A stretch of DNA of 64,000 bases from Atrichornis clamosus. Taxonomy: Eukaryota; Chordata; Aves; Passeriformes; Menuridae. The stretch spans positions 1 through 64,000 of the forward strand of contig WBMZ01003272.1 of NCBI GenBank assembly GCA_013400975.1, written 5' to 3'. A program made the position numbers and the translations under genes. Of this stretch, positions 47,280 through 59,340 are shown piece after piece. Position 1 is the stretch's first letter, and the number at the start of each line of letters is the position of its first letter. The notes beneath the pieces were generated by a model, which saw only the letters and a program-made list of their open reading frames with translations, had not been told where the DNA came from and did not search any database.

Positions 47280-47520
47280 TCTCCATCCCCTTGCATCCAA
47301 AAATATATCAACCTAAGGTCTAACGAGCAATTAACGCATTAGAACGCTGCAGTGGACTCTTGTTTACATCATAATCTCTCACAACAAAAGGCACATTTCC
47401 CTGTACATTTTAAAGGCATGTTATTATCTCTTTTTCTGCTGCTTGGTGGCTTTTTTCAGGTGAACAATACGAGCTCAGCCTCATTTCTGACCTTGACAGG
47501 CATGTCTCAATCGAGCATTG
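47280..47520. promoter_or_regulatory. Candidate conserved noncoding element
   Basis: AT-rich unique DNA with gagcaattaacgcattag, tgtttacatcataatc and catgttattatctc, including a forkhead-like TGTTTAC and several ATTA cores. Confidence 0.27.
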
Positions 47521-50219
47521 CATGAGAGAAGCGACCCGCAATCAGAAGGAGCAGATGCTTATTCCCTGGCCAGAAGGAATTATCAGGAGGGACTCGAGCC
47601 TTTGATACTTGGAGTAAATTGTCACACAGAAAATCGAACACAGAGAAGCTCACGGAGAGCAAAGAGCGAAATGCTTTTTTTCTGGTGTCATGATCGGGCA
47701 CAGCGATGCCGAGTGCTCCAAGAGCTGCCGCCTTCCCCCAGGAGCTGCTGGGAGGCTGTGGTTGAATGCAAGCCATGAGAGGTCTGCAGATTTGTGGTGG
47801 AGGGTTGAGAAGTGGAAAATGAGGTTCCCCTGCTTGCCTGAGGTTTGTCTGGTTGTGGGAAGTTGGCGGCAAAACTTCCGAACGCTCCTGTGTTTTATGT
47901 GTTCCACGATGCACTCTGGGAGTGCTGGGAGAGGAGCATGGCAGACAACTGAGGCCATAACAGGAGGCACCAGAGCTGGGTGATCCATATCCTAGACCAG
48001 ACTTACTCCAAGTGACCTTTAGGTGTTCCCAGAATCTGGTTGTTCCCTGTTTAAGCCCCTTGGCGGAGTGACAGTGTGCTTCTCTTAACACAGCTTCTCC
48101 AAACCACTGGAATAGTGGGAAGATGCCATTTTAAAAGCCACGAAAGTGACTTTGAAGCTGAAGCCTGGCTTCCAAAAGCCTTTTAAACAATCAACATTTG
48201 GACACAGTTGATAGGACATCATGGGCCAGGTCCTCTGGAGGTGAGACTTGCTGTAATCCCGTTGATCCCATTAGGAATACCTGGGTGAAGTCCCTGCTCA
48301 CCCGTGTGTCCTCCCACCAACCCTGCATGGGCAGCATGGATCTGTGCAAAGAAGGATCCTCTTCTTCATCTTCCTGTGACAGGGGGAAGTTCGTGGCTCT
48401 GTAGATGTGGGCAGCCACTGGTGCATCCACAGGTTCATGTGTTGTTCAGAGGTATCCACACAGCCCTGTGGAGTCATCTTAGAGAAATGTCATGAATTTT
48501 TGGGAAACAGCTCTGTGCTTCAGCTTCTACCACAGACCCGAGAAAGCCTCTCCAGACACCAACAGATGTCTCACTGAGGGAAAGCCGTTGAGGGACAGCA
48601 GGGAATTGCACAGTCCTCTCTAAGGATCTCATCTGCCGCGGAAAATACACGGAGCAAATGTTCTCCCTCGTGAGGCTCAGGCACACATTCCCCCAGGAAT
48701 GCTGTTACCTCGGCTGGCCATGCAGTGCCCTCTCCTCCTGCAGTGCTCTCCTTAAACACACCCCAAGCCAGGTCACAGCCGTAGGGCCCAGCTATAGCTG
48801 TGCCAGAGACCAGGGAAAGCCACTGCAGCTACATCTGGCCACGGTGCTCTACATTCCTCCGTAAAGATTTTCTCCTTTCCATCCTGAGGCAGAAACACAT
48901 TAACACCCAGAGCAGCAGCAACATCTCTGATGGGCCCTCTCCAGCCTTGTTTTGAGAGTGGAGTAACCTCCAGGTGAGCAACTTGGTGTCCCCTTTGCTG
49001 AGGGAGGACAGAGGACTTCAGGCAGTGCCCACAACTTACACAGCAGAAAAAGGAGACTCGTGCTGTGCACGTCTGGTCCTGCGCTCCTGGATCCCAGGCT
49101 GGGAATGTCCGTGACAACACAAGAGAAGCACAGCAGCAAATACACAAATACACACGTGCTCTGTTGAGTACTGTACAGAACAAGAAAAGGGTGGAATTGT
49201 GGTGGCACTTTTTACCCTGGAAAACTGCTCAGGGTGTGTGTTCCTTTGGGATAGCTTCACCTGGAACTCAAGGGGAAACATCTCTGGTTAGGAAACCCAG
49301 CAGGTGCTTTCCTGGGCAGCAACGTGTTGCACAGGAAGGGGGAAACATTATCCGATTACCACGTGAAGAAGAAAGCATCCAGGTGGGCAGCAAGGAAAGG
49401 CTCCCATGGGAACACCAGCCAGGTGCTCTTCTGTTGGGGATGGAGTGAGCAGAATTATTTGGGAACTCGTTCTCTGGCACTGGCAGAAGGAGAGACCCTT
49501 GTCAGATCATCCTTTTCTTCCCCTTGCCACAACTCAAAGGACAACCTTCATTTCTTGTCCCTTGGTAGAACCCAGATGGTGCGACCAGGAATTTCTGGCT
49601 GGATCCAAGTTTCTGCTGCTGAGTACAGCTATGCAGCATTCCCCAAAATTATCCAGGAACTGCCGACTTGATTACACTCCTCTGCCTGTTCAGACCTCTG
49701 TGAATTTCTCTACAACACCAGAGTATGTTTGGAGACACATCACTTATCCAGAAATTCATGAAACTCAAGGAAGTCTGGTTTTCCACTGTGGATAGACTGC
49801 GAGCCTCCAAATCTGAACAGAGTGGGGACAACTGCTGTGGGGTACAATTCTGTCATAAGAATTCAGTGTGGAGAGATTTGCCAGTCTGTATATCCCTCCC
49901 ATTCATCAGCTTGGAAATGGAACCTCTTAAAGGAAAGCTTGAAAATGCAATTGCTTCTACAGGAAAAAAAAAGGGGAGAGGGGGGAAGAAAACAACAAAA
50001 ACAAAGAGAAACCAAACAAAAAAAAAATCACAGAACCATTTATTACCATGAGCCATCGCTTCCAAATGTGGGTGTTCAGCACCTGGCAGCCTATTTTCTA
50101 AGGATATACAGCAGCACAAGGCAGGATTGGCTCCGGAGCCACTTGAAGAGAAGTGTCAGGACCAGGCTGCTCTGAAAAAAAGGGAGAAGAGAAAGGAGAA
50201 AATGACGGGGAAGAATGGC

Positions 50220-50640
50220 AGGGCGTCTAACACTTTGCATCTAATGCCTCCACATGGCTGCAAGTGCCGTGGCAATTTGGCCCCGATAACACGGATGAAG
50301 GGATGTTGCTAACATATTGCTTCCTTGTCAAATGTCTCACTGGTTTTGCAGCCAAGTCTCCTGCCAGCGAGGCCGCAGCAGCGCCTCTCCGCTACTTTCA
50401 TATGCAAAGAGGTTGTTAACTCAATTGCCAATAAAATTCTAGTGGGTGGAGAGGAGGACATCTGCCTGTCTAGTCCTGTGCTTGCCAACATGGTTCTTTT
50501 ATTCCTCCAGAAGCCGCGAGCTCCTACCCGAGCTGGTATTTTGACAAGCATTTCTGTTTTCTTGACACAATGGGCAAAGTGGGCACAGATCTTGCGTGCC
50601 ACTCGTAATATGTTTTCGGTGCCGTGATTTGCATCCCTCC
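50220..50640. promoter_or_regulatory. Candidate conserved noncoding element, octamer-containing
   Basis: A roughly 400-bp unique stretch of balanced composition with tcatatgcaaagagg, ctcaattgccaataaaat and an exact octamer ATTTGCAT at 50627-50634, followed by CpG-richer DNA to about 50790. No frame across it looks like an exon with splice sites. Confidence 0.33.
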
Positions 50641-51599
50641 CCGGAGGGACGCCTGGCGCGGCGCGAGCAGCTTGGACAGTGGGTTTGGTCTGACATGGAG
50701 ACGTGCCGCTTCATTACGGGAGATTGCATGAGGAGAGCGTGGGGAGGACGCTTTGCAGGCGGCCACAGGCCTCGGAGGGGCTCGGGCTGGGGGCTCGGGG
50801 TGGTGGGAGAGGCTTTGGAGGAGGGAGGAAAAGGGATGGGGGTGATACTGAAGCCATCGAGTCGTCATCAGGTGCTGCACAAAAACGTTTCTGTTAATTA
50901 CACAACTTTTGGCTGCTGCAACCCCAGGGGCCCAAATAAGCAAGGCTGCAGCCCCTTAAGGATGGTCCTCCAGAGAAAAAAGGGGGCTGATGGGGCATCT
51001 GTGCTCTTGGCACAGTCACAAATTCGCCCTCAAGTACAACTGCAGCTGAAAACAAAAGCTACCAAATTAGCAGAGGTGGCAGCCTGGTCACCAGGAGTTG
51101 GGTAGGTGGACTTCATCCCCTGGGACTCATGACCAGACAACAGGGTGTCTCCCAGTCCCTTCCGGGCCTCAGTTTTGGGTAATCTCTGCTTTCCTGGCTA
51201 AGGATGAGCCACCACCTTTGAGGCTGCGTGATGTGGTTATACCTGCGAGAGGAGGCCAAGCAGCCGGAGGGATTTCTGCGGGAAAGGTTTAGGCACATCA
51301 GACTGTACAGATGGTCAGAGCCAGAGTCTCTCAGGTATCACACAGGGCACAATCAGCTCTGCTCCATCCTCCTCTTCCCCCGGCTCGCCCTGCGTGCCAA
51401 CCCTGCTGCCAAGCCTCATAAATTATCCCTGAGCTCTCCGAGCACCGCTCGACAGAGGGGTGTGGAACCGCGGTCCAAGTGCTCCTACGGCTGCCCAAGG
51501 GCACAGCAGCCACGCTGCTGCTCTGCCTTCACCCCCCAAAAACAGACTCCTCCCTTGGGGGACCACAGAGCTAAAGGACAGCTAATTTCACGCCTTTTA

Positions 51600-52060
51600 A
51601 ACCAGATTCCCTTTAGCACAAAAAATAAAAAATAAAGAGAAGTTTCTTATCTCTCTGGGGAATGTCTTGAGACTCGAGCTGTTTTATTATCTGGGTTAGT
51701 CTGACATTCGAGAGGAGAAGATTGTGATCTGAAATCTGCAATGAGAGGGGGGTTGGTCAATGTCGTTTCCTACGTTCATAAATAAATGACCAAGAAGAGA
51801 TACATGTCACTTTGTTTTCATTTATTGGGCTGAAGGTTCATCTCTGGAACAAAAGATCAGGAATTTATTGTCTTGTTAAGTATCTGGAGGCTTTTAATAA
51901 GGTGCTGTGTTACTTTGACCGTCTTACCATTCTGTAATTTGATTATCCAGACGTTCTGGTTCTTAATTGATAATTAATTTGAATAACGTGCAAAGAATTG
52001 AATGATGGAAGAGAGAAAGAGAAACAGATGGTTGGTCTATGCAGCTAGAAAACATTTAAC
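51600..52060. promoter_or_regulatory. AT-rich candidate noncoding block
   Basis: Unique DNA with ttttattatctgggttag, gtaatttgattatccag and cttaattgataattaattt, a local cluster of TAAT/ATTA cores near 51960-51985. Composition-based inference. Confidence 0.25.
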
Positions 52061-52896
52061 AGGGGAAAAAACCATCACATTTGGAGCATAACAATATACT
52101 TTGTTCATCTCTAGCAAGAGACAATGGCATATGTTGTGGCTCATGTCTTCAAACTTCTGCCCTGGTAACAGAAAGGAAGGGAAAGATATTGGGACTACAG
52201 CATAAAAAGGTGGATGGCAAAACATGTGAGGATTAGAAAGACAACAGATGTGAAATCTGGCATCGCCTTCCCTGGAAAGGAGAGATCCAGGCCGTGTCGT
52301 TTGTCGGAGGTCGTGTTGGTGTGGACAACCTTAAATTCAGGTTCTCCTTTAATGTGCAAAATGGTCAAAGACAGAGAGGTGTAAAGCTGCAACATAAGGG
52401 ACTCTGTGTGGTTGTTTGGAAGAAATCTGTGTATTTTATGTTCTCAGATTAATTCCTTGCCTCCGAGTACGTTACGAGGAAGATCCAACTTCAGGAAACT
52501 GAGAGCAGGGCAAAAGCCGCTGAAATGCCACCGTTTTTCTTACCCTGATGCAACACCACTCCCTAAAGCCTCACTGCCCCTCCTGGCTCCTTATTCCCAG
52601 CTTCAGAATTCTCACCAACTAGCAGACCTCCGGGTAGGACCTGGGTACCGCGGCTTCTGCCAGAGACACCAGTCCCTGCCGAGGCCCGTGCTCAGGAGCT
52701 GATTCCACAGGGAGCCATGGGCAGCTGCTCCTGACATTCCTGCACCGAGCGACATTCCAGGCTCCTGATCAGGTATTTTCAAGCCGTGGCCTCTGGCTGC
52801 AAAGCTCTTCCTTCTGGTGTTTCTGGCCATCATGTGGTTGAGCCTCCTACAAATATGAGTTTTATGAAAGCATCTTTTCCTGGAACTTACACCCAC

Positions 52897-52916
52897 TTTT
52901 TTTTTTTTTTTTTTTT
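52897..52916. repeat. Poly-T tract (20 T)
   Basis: A homopolymer; read in reverse, a 20-A run. There is no recognisable retrocopied gene adjoining it. Confidence 0.92.
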
Positions 52917-53459
52917 CTGGAGGGATGTTACTTAAATATATTCATTCCTCTTTCAAGGGCAGACTATACTTATGGAGACAGCAGAGAGAGTTATGACTGA
53001 AGGTAATTCAGATTCCAGGAGGGTAATAGGAACAAATCAGCAATGTATTTTCTCCCATCCACCCACAGATGTCAAAGGCCCAAAGCCCTTACATCACTGG
53101 AAAGATGAATCAGTAGCCCACAAACACATCTGCTTTATTCCATGGGCAGTGCCACACTGGTTCTGGATCTGAAAGCAGCAAAGCTCTCTGCAGACTGCTC
53201 TTTCCTTCCTTCCTCCAAGCTAAATCATATTTTGTGTGTGGAGGATGTGCAGGAGAACTTATCCCCACATCCTTATGTCCAAGCCAGTGCCCAGTGCTCG
53301 ATCTCTGTTTTGAGCTGGGATTTCAAAAGCGATCGAGCCGAGGTGAGCGGGATGGCAAGGGGTTGTCCAAGGTCAAACATGGAACACAATCAGTTTTGAG
53401 AGGGCCTACAAAAACAATTCCTTCCATTTTTTCCGGCTTTCCAACCCCTCCAAGAGAGT

Positions 53460-53720
53460 AAGGAACCAAAAAAAACGTGATTAAAGAGACTCTCATCGAT
53501 GCAAATGGATTGCAACGGTTTTTAAAAGAGTTAAATTTGCAGCCTGAACTACTTGGCAGAATCTCTGAAGTCATTATTCTTTTATTCATAGCAGTAATAA
53601 ATAATAATAAACCTAAACATCCCAATGGTCCCCACACCTCCTGCATCTCCCTAGCTGCAGATCGCAAACATGAATAATAATTACAGCTTATCAAATCAGC
53701 CCATGATTAGAGACAACAGA
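53460..53720. promoter_or_regulatory. AT-rich candidate noncoding block
   Basis: Contains gcagtaataaataataata, gaataataattacagc and an adjoining 66-codon chance frame. Unique sequence with low CpG. Confidence 0.22.
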
Positions 53721-54750
53721 AAGACATTTCATATTGTTAACTTCCTCGCACAAGAGGGAAAAAAAATCAGGTCATAGGGGTATTAAAAATTTATATCATA
53801 GCATTTGACTTGACTCATCTCTTAAAAAGGAAAAAAAAGCCAGCATGTATTATGTATTTAGGCAATTCCTTTTAAACCCTTTCCCGAATGAGCACAAGAT
53901 AGGCCAATAACTTGAGAGATGGATGGCTCTATCCAGCCAGTGTGCATATTTTATACACACATACACGTGCAGACACTTAACGTGCACTCACACCTATATA
54001 AAAAATCATATACATAGGGGGAGAGAGGTATAAATCTATTTATATCCCTTCGCTGAAGGCAGATGCAGAGCTAATGTTAAAAAAATCTCTACGCAGAGAT
54101 AGCATCTTATTTAAATCTGGCAGCTTTAGCAGAGCAACTTTTTTGCCAATTTTTTTGTGGAGTCGCAGCAACCTCAGCAGAGCTTGGTTCATTAGCTGCC
54201 TTATTCCTGTTTATGTTTGCTGCCTGTGCTGTTTGTTTCTTTCTCCTTTGGTCATTTTTCTGGCTTTCCAGTGGTCCAGAAAATACCTTGACAGGGGAAA
54301 AAAGCAAGTCCTTGATGTCCGCGCCGCGGTTGGAGCACAGAGGGCTGGAATTAATCAAGTCAAGCGAGAGGCTGAATTTTCAACTCATAGCTCAGGAGAT
54401 TAGGAGGGCAAACCAGCCCCTGCTTGGATGGTTTTCAGGACCCACATCGTGCCCTGCTCACCTGCTGGGGCTGCACATTTGCTCCGGGAGCTCCGACGGC
54501 GCAGGAAAAGCAGTGTGTTCCCCACTGCAGGGTTCTGTGCGCACAGCACGTGGGTACACAGGCAGCAGTCCTCTGATAAACAGATCCAGGTTCTCCTCGA
54601 GGGAGGGATGCCCAGAAAACAAAGGAGGGCTGTTCATACAGGATCTGCATAAAACCCAGGGACCACAGTCACTGGTCTCCAGAGGTGGCCCCGCTACTAA
54701 CACAGAGTGGGCAGGGCAGCCCTTGCAGGGCCAGTGTCCCTGGGGGCAGG

Positions 54751-54795
54751 TCCCATCCCATCCCATCCCATCCCNCCATCCCATCCCACCCCATG
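54751..54795. repeat. (TCCCA)n microsatellite with an ambiguous base
   Basis: About nine pentamer units, interrupted by N at 54775 and a shift of phase after it. The N is the only ambiguous base I saw in the window and suggests an unresolved repeat length. The 257-codon frame crossing it includes the N and is not credible. Confidence 0.95.
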
Positions 54796-55319
54796 TCCTG
54801 CTAAAGATATGCTCGAGCACCTGCCCAGTTCAAGGGGAAAATGAGCAATTTCAGTCAAGGCTGCTCAAGGCTGCTTTGATCTTGGTGCTCCCGCTCCAGT
54901 CGATGGAAGAAGATGCCTCCAAAGCCCTCTGGATGCCTGCTGGTTCCTTGGATCCTGGCTTAGAATTTTCTCCAACCCCATTATAAAACCCAACCAGAAT
55001 CCTCACACTACTCAGAAAAATCCTACCACATGTTTCCATGAAAAAATCCCTTTTTATAAGAGACACGGTTCCATGTCCAAGGGTGTCAGCACCACATCTT
55101 TCCAAAATGCTGCTGGAAATCTTGGAAAGGCAGAGCCCACAGAGTGCTGCAGCAAATGTCTCTGTGCACATGCCCTGGCACCAGCCTGCTCTTTTCAGGA
55201 GAGGTCAGCACATTTACATGGATGCTTTAATAGAGCAGCCGCCAAAATCTCCTCTAAGATGTTTTGAAAGCTTAAAAAAAAAACCCCAAAACCCTCAAAT
55301 ATATTTTTTTTTCAACATC

Positions 55320-55470
55320 TGCAGTCAATGAAAGGAGAGATGCAAATCTGCTGTCATTTGCATGCAAATTTTTTTACATCAAATCAGTGACAGAATGCAC
55401 AATAAACACACTTTAAATTGAAATATTCCACGTTCACTTCCTCCTAGTCTTGCCTGCAGCTGGGATTCAA
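55320..55470. promoter_or_regulatory. Candidate POU-factor element: palindromic double octamer plus a third octamer
   Basis: ATTTGCATGCAAAT at 55356-55369 is a perfect 14-bp palindrome made of two overlapping octamers (ATTTGCAT and ATGCAAAT). A further ATGCAAAT lies at 55340-55347. Octamers bind POU-domain proteins (OCT and BRN classes), and palindromic or overlapping octamers can bind POU dimers. The surrounding DNA is AT-rich and unique. Occupancy is untested. Confidence 0.4.
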
Positions 55471-55689
55471 TTTTCATGCACGGCTCCACACAGGTGACCG
55501 TCCTCCAGTGGCTCTGAAGCCAGGAAGAGTGTGGGAAAGATGGAATTACAGAGGCAAAGTAATTGCAACCAGCTCATGACTCAAAACCCAGCTGTCGTGA
55601 GAGAGAGTAAAGATGAAGGTTCTTCAGAAATAAATGCTGTTGAAAGAGTCTGTATCTGTCTCAAAGCCTAAAGCATCCTTTATGATAAT

Positions 55690-55800
55690 CACTAACATTT
55701 TGATCACAGGGAAATATGATAATCGCTCGCCCTGGAGTCCACGCAATCAGGAATAATAGCAAATATCTCTGTAAGGCTTGTTTGCTACAGGCTTTAACCA
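55690..55800. promoter_or_regulatory. Candidate noncoding element
   Basis: Unique DNA with atatgataatcgctcgccc, caatcaggaataatagc and aaatatctctgtaaggc. Short and judged from composition only. Confidence 0.2.
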
Positions 55801-55989
55801 GCTCATCCCATGTGCAGCGACACTGCAGGGGAGGGCAGCGCTCGCAGCGTCAGTGCAGGGCTGGGCCGGGCTGTGCAGCGAGGGGAAGCGGCTGGATCGG
55901 CCCACGTGGGAAGTGCAGGGGAGCTGGGAATGGAGATGGGCTTCTCCCAGGGCCTACAGTCACACCTCTGTCCCAGCGCCAGCACAGTT

Positions 55990-56396
55990 CCCAGCTCCAG
56001 TCCCATGCATTCCCACTCCTCTTCTCCATCTAGTCCCATTTCCATCCCCAACCCTGTATCAATCCCCGATCCTATCTTCATCCTTGTGTCCATCCCAATC
56101 TCCATCCCCAACCCCATCCACTTCCCCATCCATCCCCATCTCCATCCGTATCTTCATCCCCATTCCCTTCCCATCTCCATCCCTATCTCCATCCCCAGTC
56201 TCATCTCCATTCCTATTGCCATCCCTATCCACATCCATCCCTATCTCCATCCGCAAACTCATCTTCATCCCTATCCCCACCTCCATTCCTATCCCCATCC
56301 CCACTCCCTTCCCATCTCCATCCCCAACTCCATCTCCATTCCTGTTCCCACCCCCATTCCTATCCTCATCTCTACCCTCATCCCCATCCCCATCCA
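55990..56396. repeat. Degenerate pyrimidine-rich hexamer array
   Basis: About 400 bp of variants of the hexamer YCCATC (tccatc, cccatc, tatctc, cctatc) with strong strand asymmetry: the plus strand is nearly all C/T/A and the minus strand is purine-rich (GGATGG). Because the unit is a multiple of three, all frames stay open. That yields long low-complexity ORFs: plus 55778-56479 and 55810-56421, minus 56059-56877. None is a gene. Confidence 0.9.
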
Positions 56397-57869
56397 GGGC
56401 ACTTCCCACTTCTTTTCCTGATGACACACCGCAGCCCATCCAGACTTTCCAGCTCCACCTCCATTCCAAACGTTGCTGATTTAGGACACACACAAGCCTC
56501 AGAGCCCGTGTGCTGGGTGAGCTCAGCCCCAGCTGCACATCCACCTCCTCCATCCACCCCCTCATGCCATGACCAACCAACCCCCCCCCACCACTCCAGT
56601 CACTTCCCAATTTCCCTTCCAGAGCCTGATGGTTTCGGCTCAAAGCTGTAGCTGGTGCTTCGCGTTTCCCACCAGAGAAAACGTTTCCTGCTGTCTGCCC
56701 CAAATCCTTCCTGCTGTAATTCAAAACCCTCTCATTCTTGTCATACTTGGTCAGCTGGATATGTTTGCTGCTGTTTCCAGCAGCTCCTGGCTCCCCTGCA
56801 ACCCCACGCATCCATTGAGTCCATCCCATGGCTTTCCCGCGGAGCGCACATTCACCAGGAGGGCAAACCAAAGGCAAATCAATTAATTATTTTGTAATAC
56901 CCTGAGGCCAGTTGGGTACCCTTTGGATGCTCCAGTGTGTTGCTCCCTGATGCTGTGGGAGCAGGGCTGGTCCTGGACACGTGGCTGGAGGAGTGGGAGC
57001 ATTGGGAAGGCTTCTGGAGGGATGGGAGCATTGGGAAGTCGCCTGGGTCCGTCTCGGCCGCACAGGAGCCGCAGCTGCTCGGCAGCAAAGCTTTGCCATG
57101 ACTCACATGCTATTAAAAGCCACATTTCCCCCCCAGATTGCTCTACCTAAAGATATAGGCAGGCACCCAGCGAGGCTGCAAAGGCACTTAGGGAGATCTC
57201 CCTGGAAGTTAAGCACCGGATCCACCTGCCTGTGAGAAATTAAATGCCTTTTGAAATCGAGCCTCAGGCACTCCTGAACTTCTCCTGAAACTCCAGGTCA
57301 CCCAGGACACAGGTCAGTGAAACAGAGCTGCACGCACCTTCCCGTGCTCACTTCTGCATGTGGCAAAGCCTCCGAGCCTGGGGAAGCATGGAGGGCACAC
57401 ACCGGAGGAATCCCGGATAAATTCTCCCCAAAAAACCATTGTTGCTGCCCACTTGTTGCGCCACCACACACGTCTTCTGAGGGAACTTCTCCAGACTGTC
57501 AGGATCATTGAAAAAAGAACCAACCCTGAAGGGGTCCCAGATTTTATCTGACTCTTGTTTTTCTGCAAAACTCTCGGCAGAGCCTGGGAAGAAATGTCCA
57601 GGATTTGTGTGGAGGTGTGATGGAGTGTTACCTGCCTGTGTGTGAATGTACGTGTCCTCCTGTGCATGTGCTATCCAAAGGCCACTTAAAATATAGAATT
57701 GCTGAGCTGTTCTTTTCTCCTTTTTCTTTTTTTCCTCCCAAGAAATTAAAAATCCTGTTTGAGACCACCTTATCTGGCAGGTGATGGGATAATTGGAAAT
57801 GCCCTGGTAGAGCTGACACGTCCGAAGATAGAGCAAGGAGCGGCAGGAACATCTCAGAGACACACACAA

Positions 57870-57990
57870 ACCTAATAAATGTTCGGGGAAAATCTAATAA
57901 TCACTCCGCTGTCTCAACAGCTCTTTAGCTGATAGAAATGACACATTTCTCACAGTGTGCCCACTGTTCTTTAACCCTGTGAGAGCTCAG
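57870..57990. promoter_or_regulatory. Candidate noncoding element
   Basis: Contains cctaataaatgttcgggg, aaatctaataatcactcc and ctttagctgatagaaatg in unique DNA; three TAAT-type cores in about 100 bp. Confidence 0.2.
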
Positions 57991-58840
57991 GGTCTTGCAG
58001 CAGCGCTCTGCAAGCCCACATAAAGCACCCGCGCTCCGACGTTTCCTGAGTCAGCAGCACATCTGCCCAAGGTCTCCTTGGCAAGCCCTGTCAGCTGCCT
58101 CTGGAAAAGCCCAGATGTTGCTGGCTGCAGGTCAGCCAGCAAATATTTCCTCCCTGGCTTATGTGCCCAGAGGCTGGAAAAATGCTATTTGTGGCAATCT
58201 CCCACCTTTTCTGTTAAAAATAAGGTCTGAGCGTGGTTCAGGGCTTTCTGGAAAACGGCCAGGAAAGCGATGGCACCAAGAATTTGGCGGGAAGCAGGCA
58301 ATGTCCATCTGGTGCTCCACTCCTTTTTCCGTTTCCCCTCACATTTGTTGGGCAAGAGCCTCCAAGGTTCACATCCAGCATCTGGGTGCAGCGACAGCTC
58401 CCCATCACAGAGATCCCGTCGGACACGCTGGGCTAAACCCTTGCTCCAGAGGAGACGTGCCGGCACGGGCAGTTATTCCGGACGGGGCATAATAAAAGCG
58501 ATTCCAGCTATATTTCCTCATGCACAAAGCAGGTTTCCCTGCCCTTTGGCCTCCCGTGGAGTTTGCATTTCATGGTAAAGCTTTTAAAAAAACGGTTGCA
58601 CAACCTTAAGCACAGGCCACCGGCAGGCTCGGGGGTGGCGTGACTGGATATCTGCACAAAGGCTGTGGAAAAGTCCTGGATGGAGATGTGGAGGGCAGCC
58701 ACAGAGACAGACAACGTTTCCCACCGCTCATGGAACCACCCTCCACAATGGATTTGGGGTCACCAGGGGGGATATTTTGGCTCAGAGGGACCTCTGGAGG
58801 TCTGACCTGTGCACAATGCAGGCTCCTGGTGGGTATGCTT

Positions 58841-58993
58841 TCATGGAATCATGGAATCACTGATGATGGAAAAGGCCTCCAAGACCATCGAGTTCAACCA
58901 TTAACCAGCACCACCACGTTTGCCACTCAACCATGCCCCCAGGTGCCACATCTACTCATTTTTTTAACACCTCCAGGGATTGGTGACTCCATT
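58841..58993 (-). repeat. CR1 LINE 3' end, isolated copy
   Basis: It starts with two octamers (tcatggaatcatggaatca) and continues through 'aggcctccaagaccatcgag' to 'acacctccagggattggtga'. The only CR1 I see to the right of 46345. Confidence 0.93.
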
Positions 58994-59089
58994 CTAGGTC
59001 CTGCATGATCCCTGCCCACATCCCCCATGGATGGCAGGGAAGAGGCAAAGCCCAGTGTGGAGAGATCCAAGCAGCTGGAGCAGAGGGAA

Positions 59090-59340
59090 AAAAATCATCT
59101 GCCCTTTTCCAGGAAAATGCTTTGCAACCTGATTGCTCTTGTAATTGTTTATTAAACACAGGTTTGGGGAGGAAATTCCTTGCTGCGGTGACAGACCGTG
59201 TTTCCAAGGTTATCCCAGAGCACAGAGCAAGACAACAGTCATTTTTCATCCCCATAATTAGAGAAAGCACGTTAGCAGATTAGCACGAAGCACCATTTAC
59301 ATATGGCAATGTGGTCCTAACCAAATTAAGGGCTCTCTCT
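59090..59340. promoter_or_regulatory. Candidate noncoding element
   Basis: Contains gtaattgtttattaaacac, cccataattagagaaagc, ttagcagattagcacg and ccatttacatatggc. Unique AT-rich DNA with several TAAT/ATTA cores and a CATATG E-box. Confidence 0.25.

Larger units (their letters stand above)
46346..54750. other. Gene-free, CR1-free region
   Basis: No CR1 and no coding exon is recognised. Holds candidate noncoding elements (47280-47520, 50220-50640, 51600-52060, 53460-53720), an A-rich low-complexity stretch at 49960-50030 and a poly-T at 52897-52916. Frames such as 47507-48091 minus (194 codons) and 50596-51105 (169 codons) show no recognisable domain. Confidence 0.5.

Noticed and set aside
54213..54986. 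257-codon plus-strand ORF
   Set aside because: It crosses the TCCCA microsatellite and the N, and has no recognisable domain.
56059..56877. 272-codon minus-strand ORF (and plus ORFs of 233 and 203 codons at 55778-56479 and 55810-56421)
   Set aside because: They are generated by the degenerate hexamer array, whose unit length is a multiple of three and lacks stops. The products are low-complexity and no exon signals are present.
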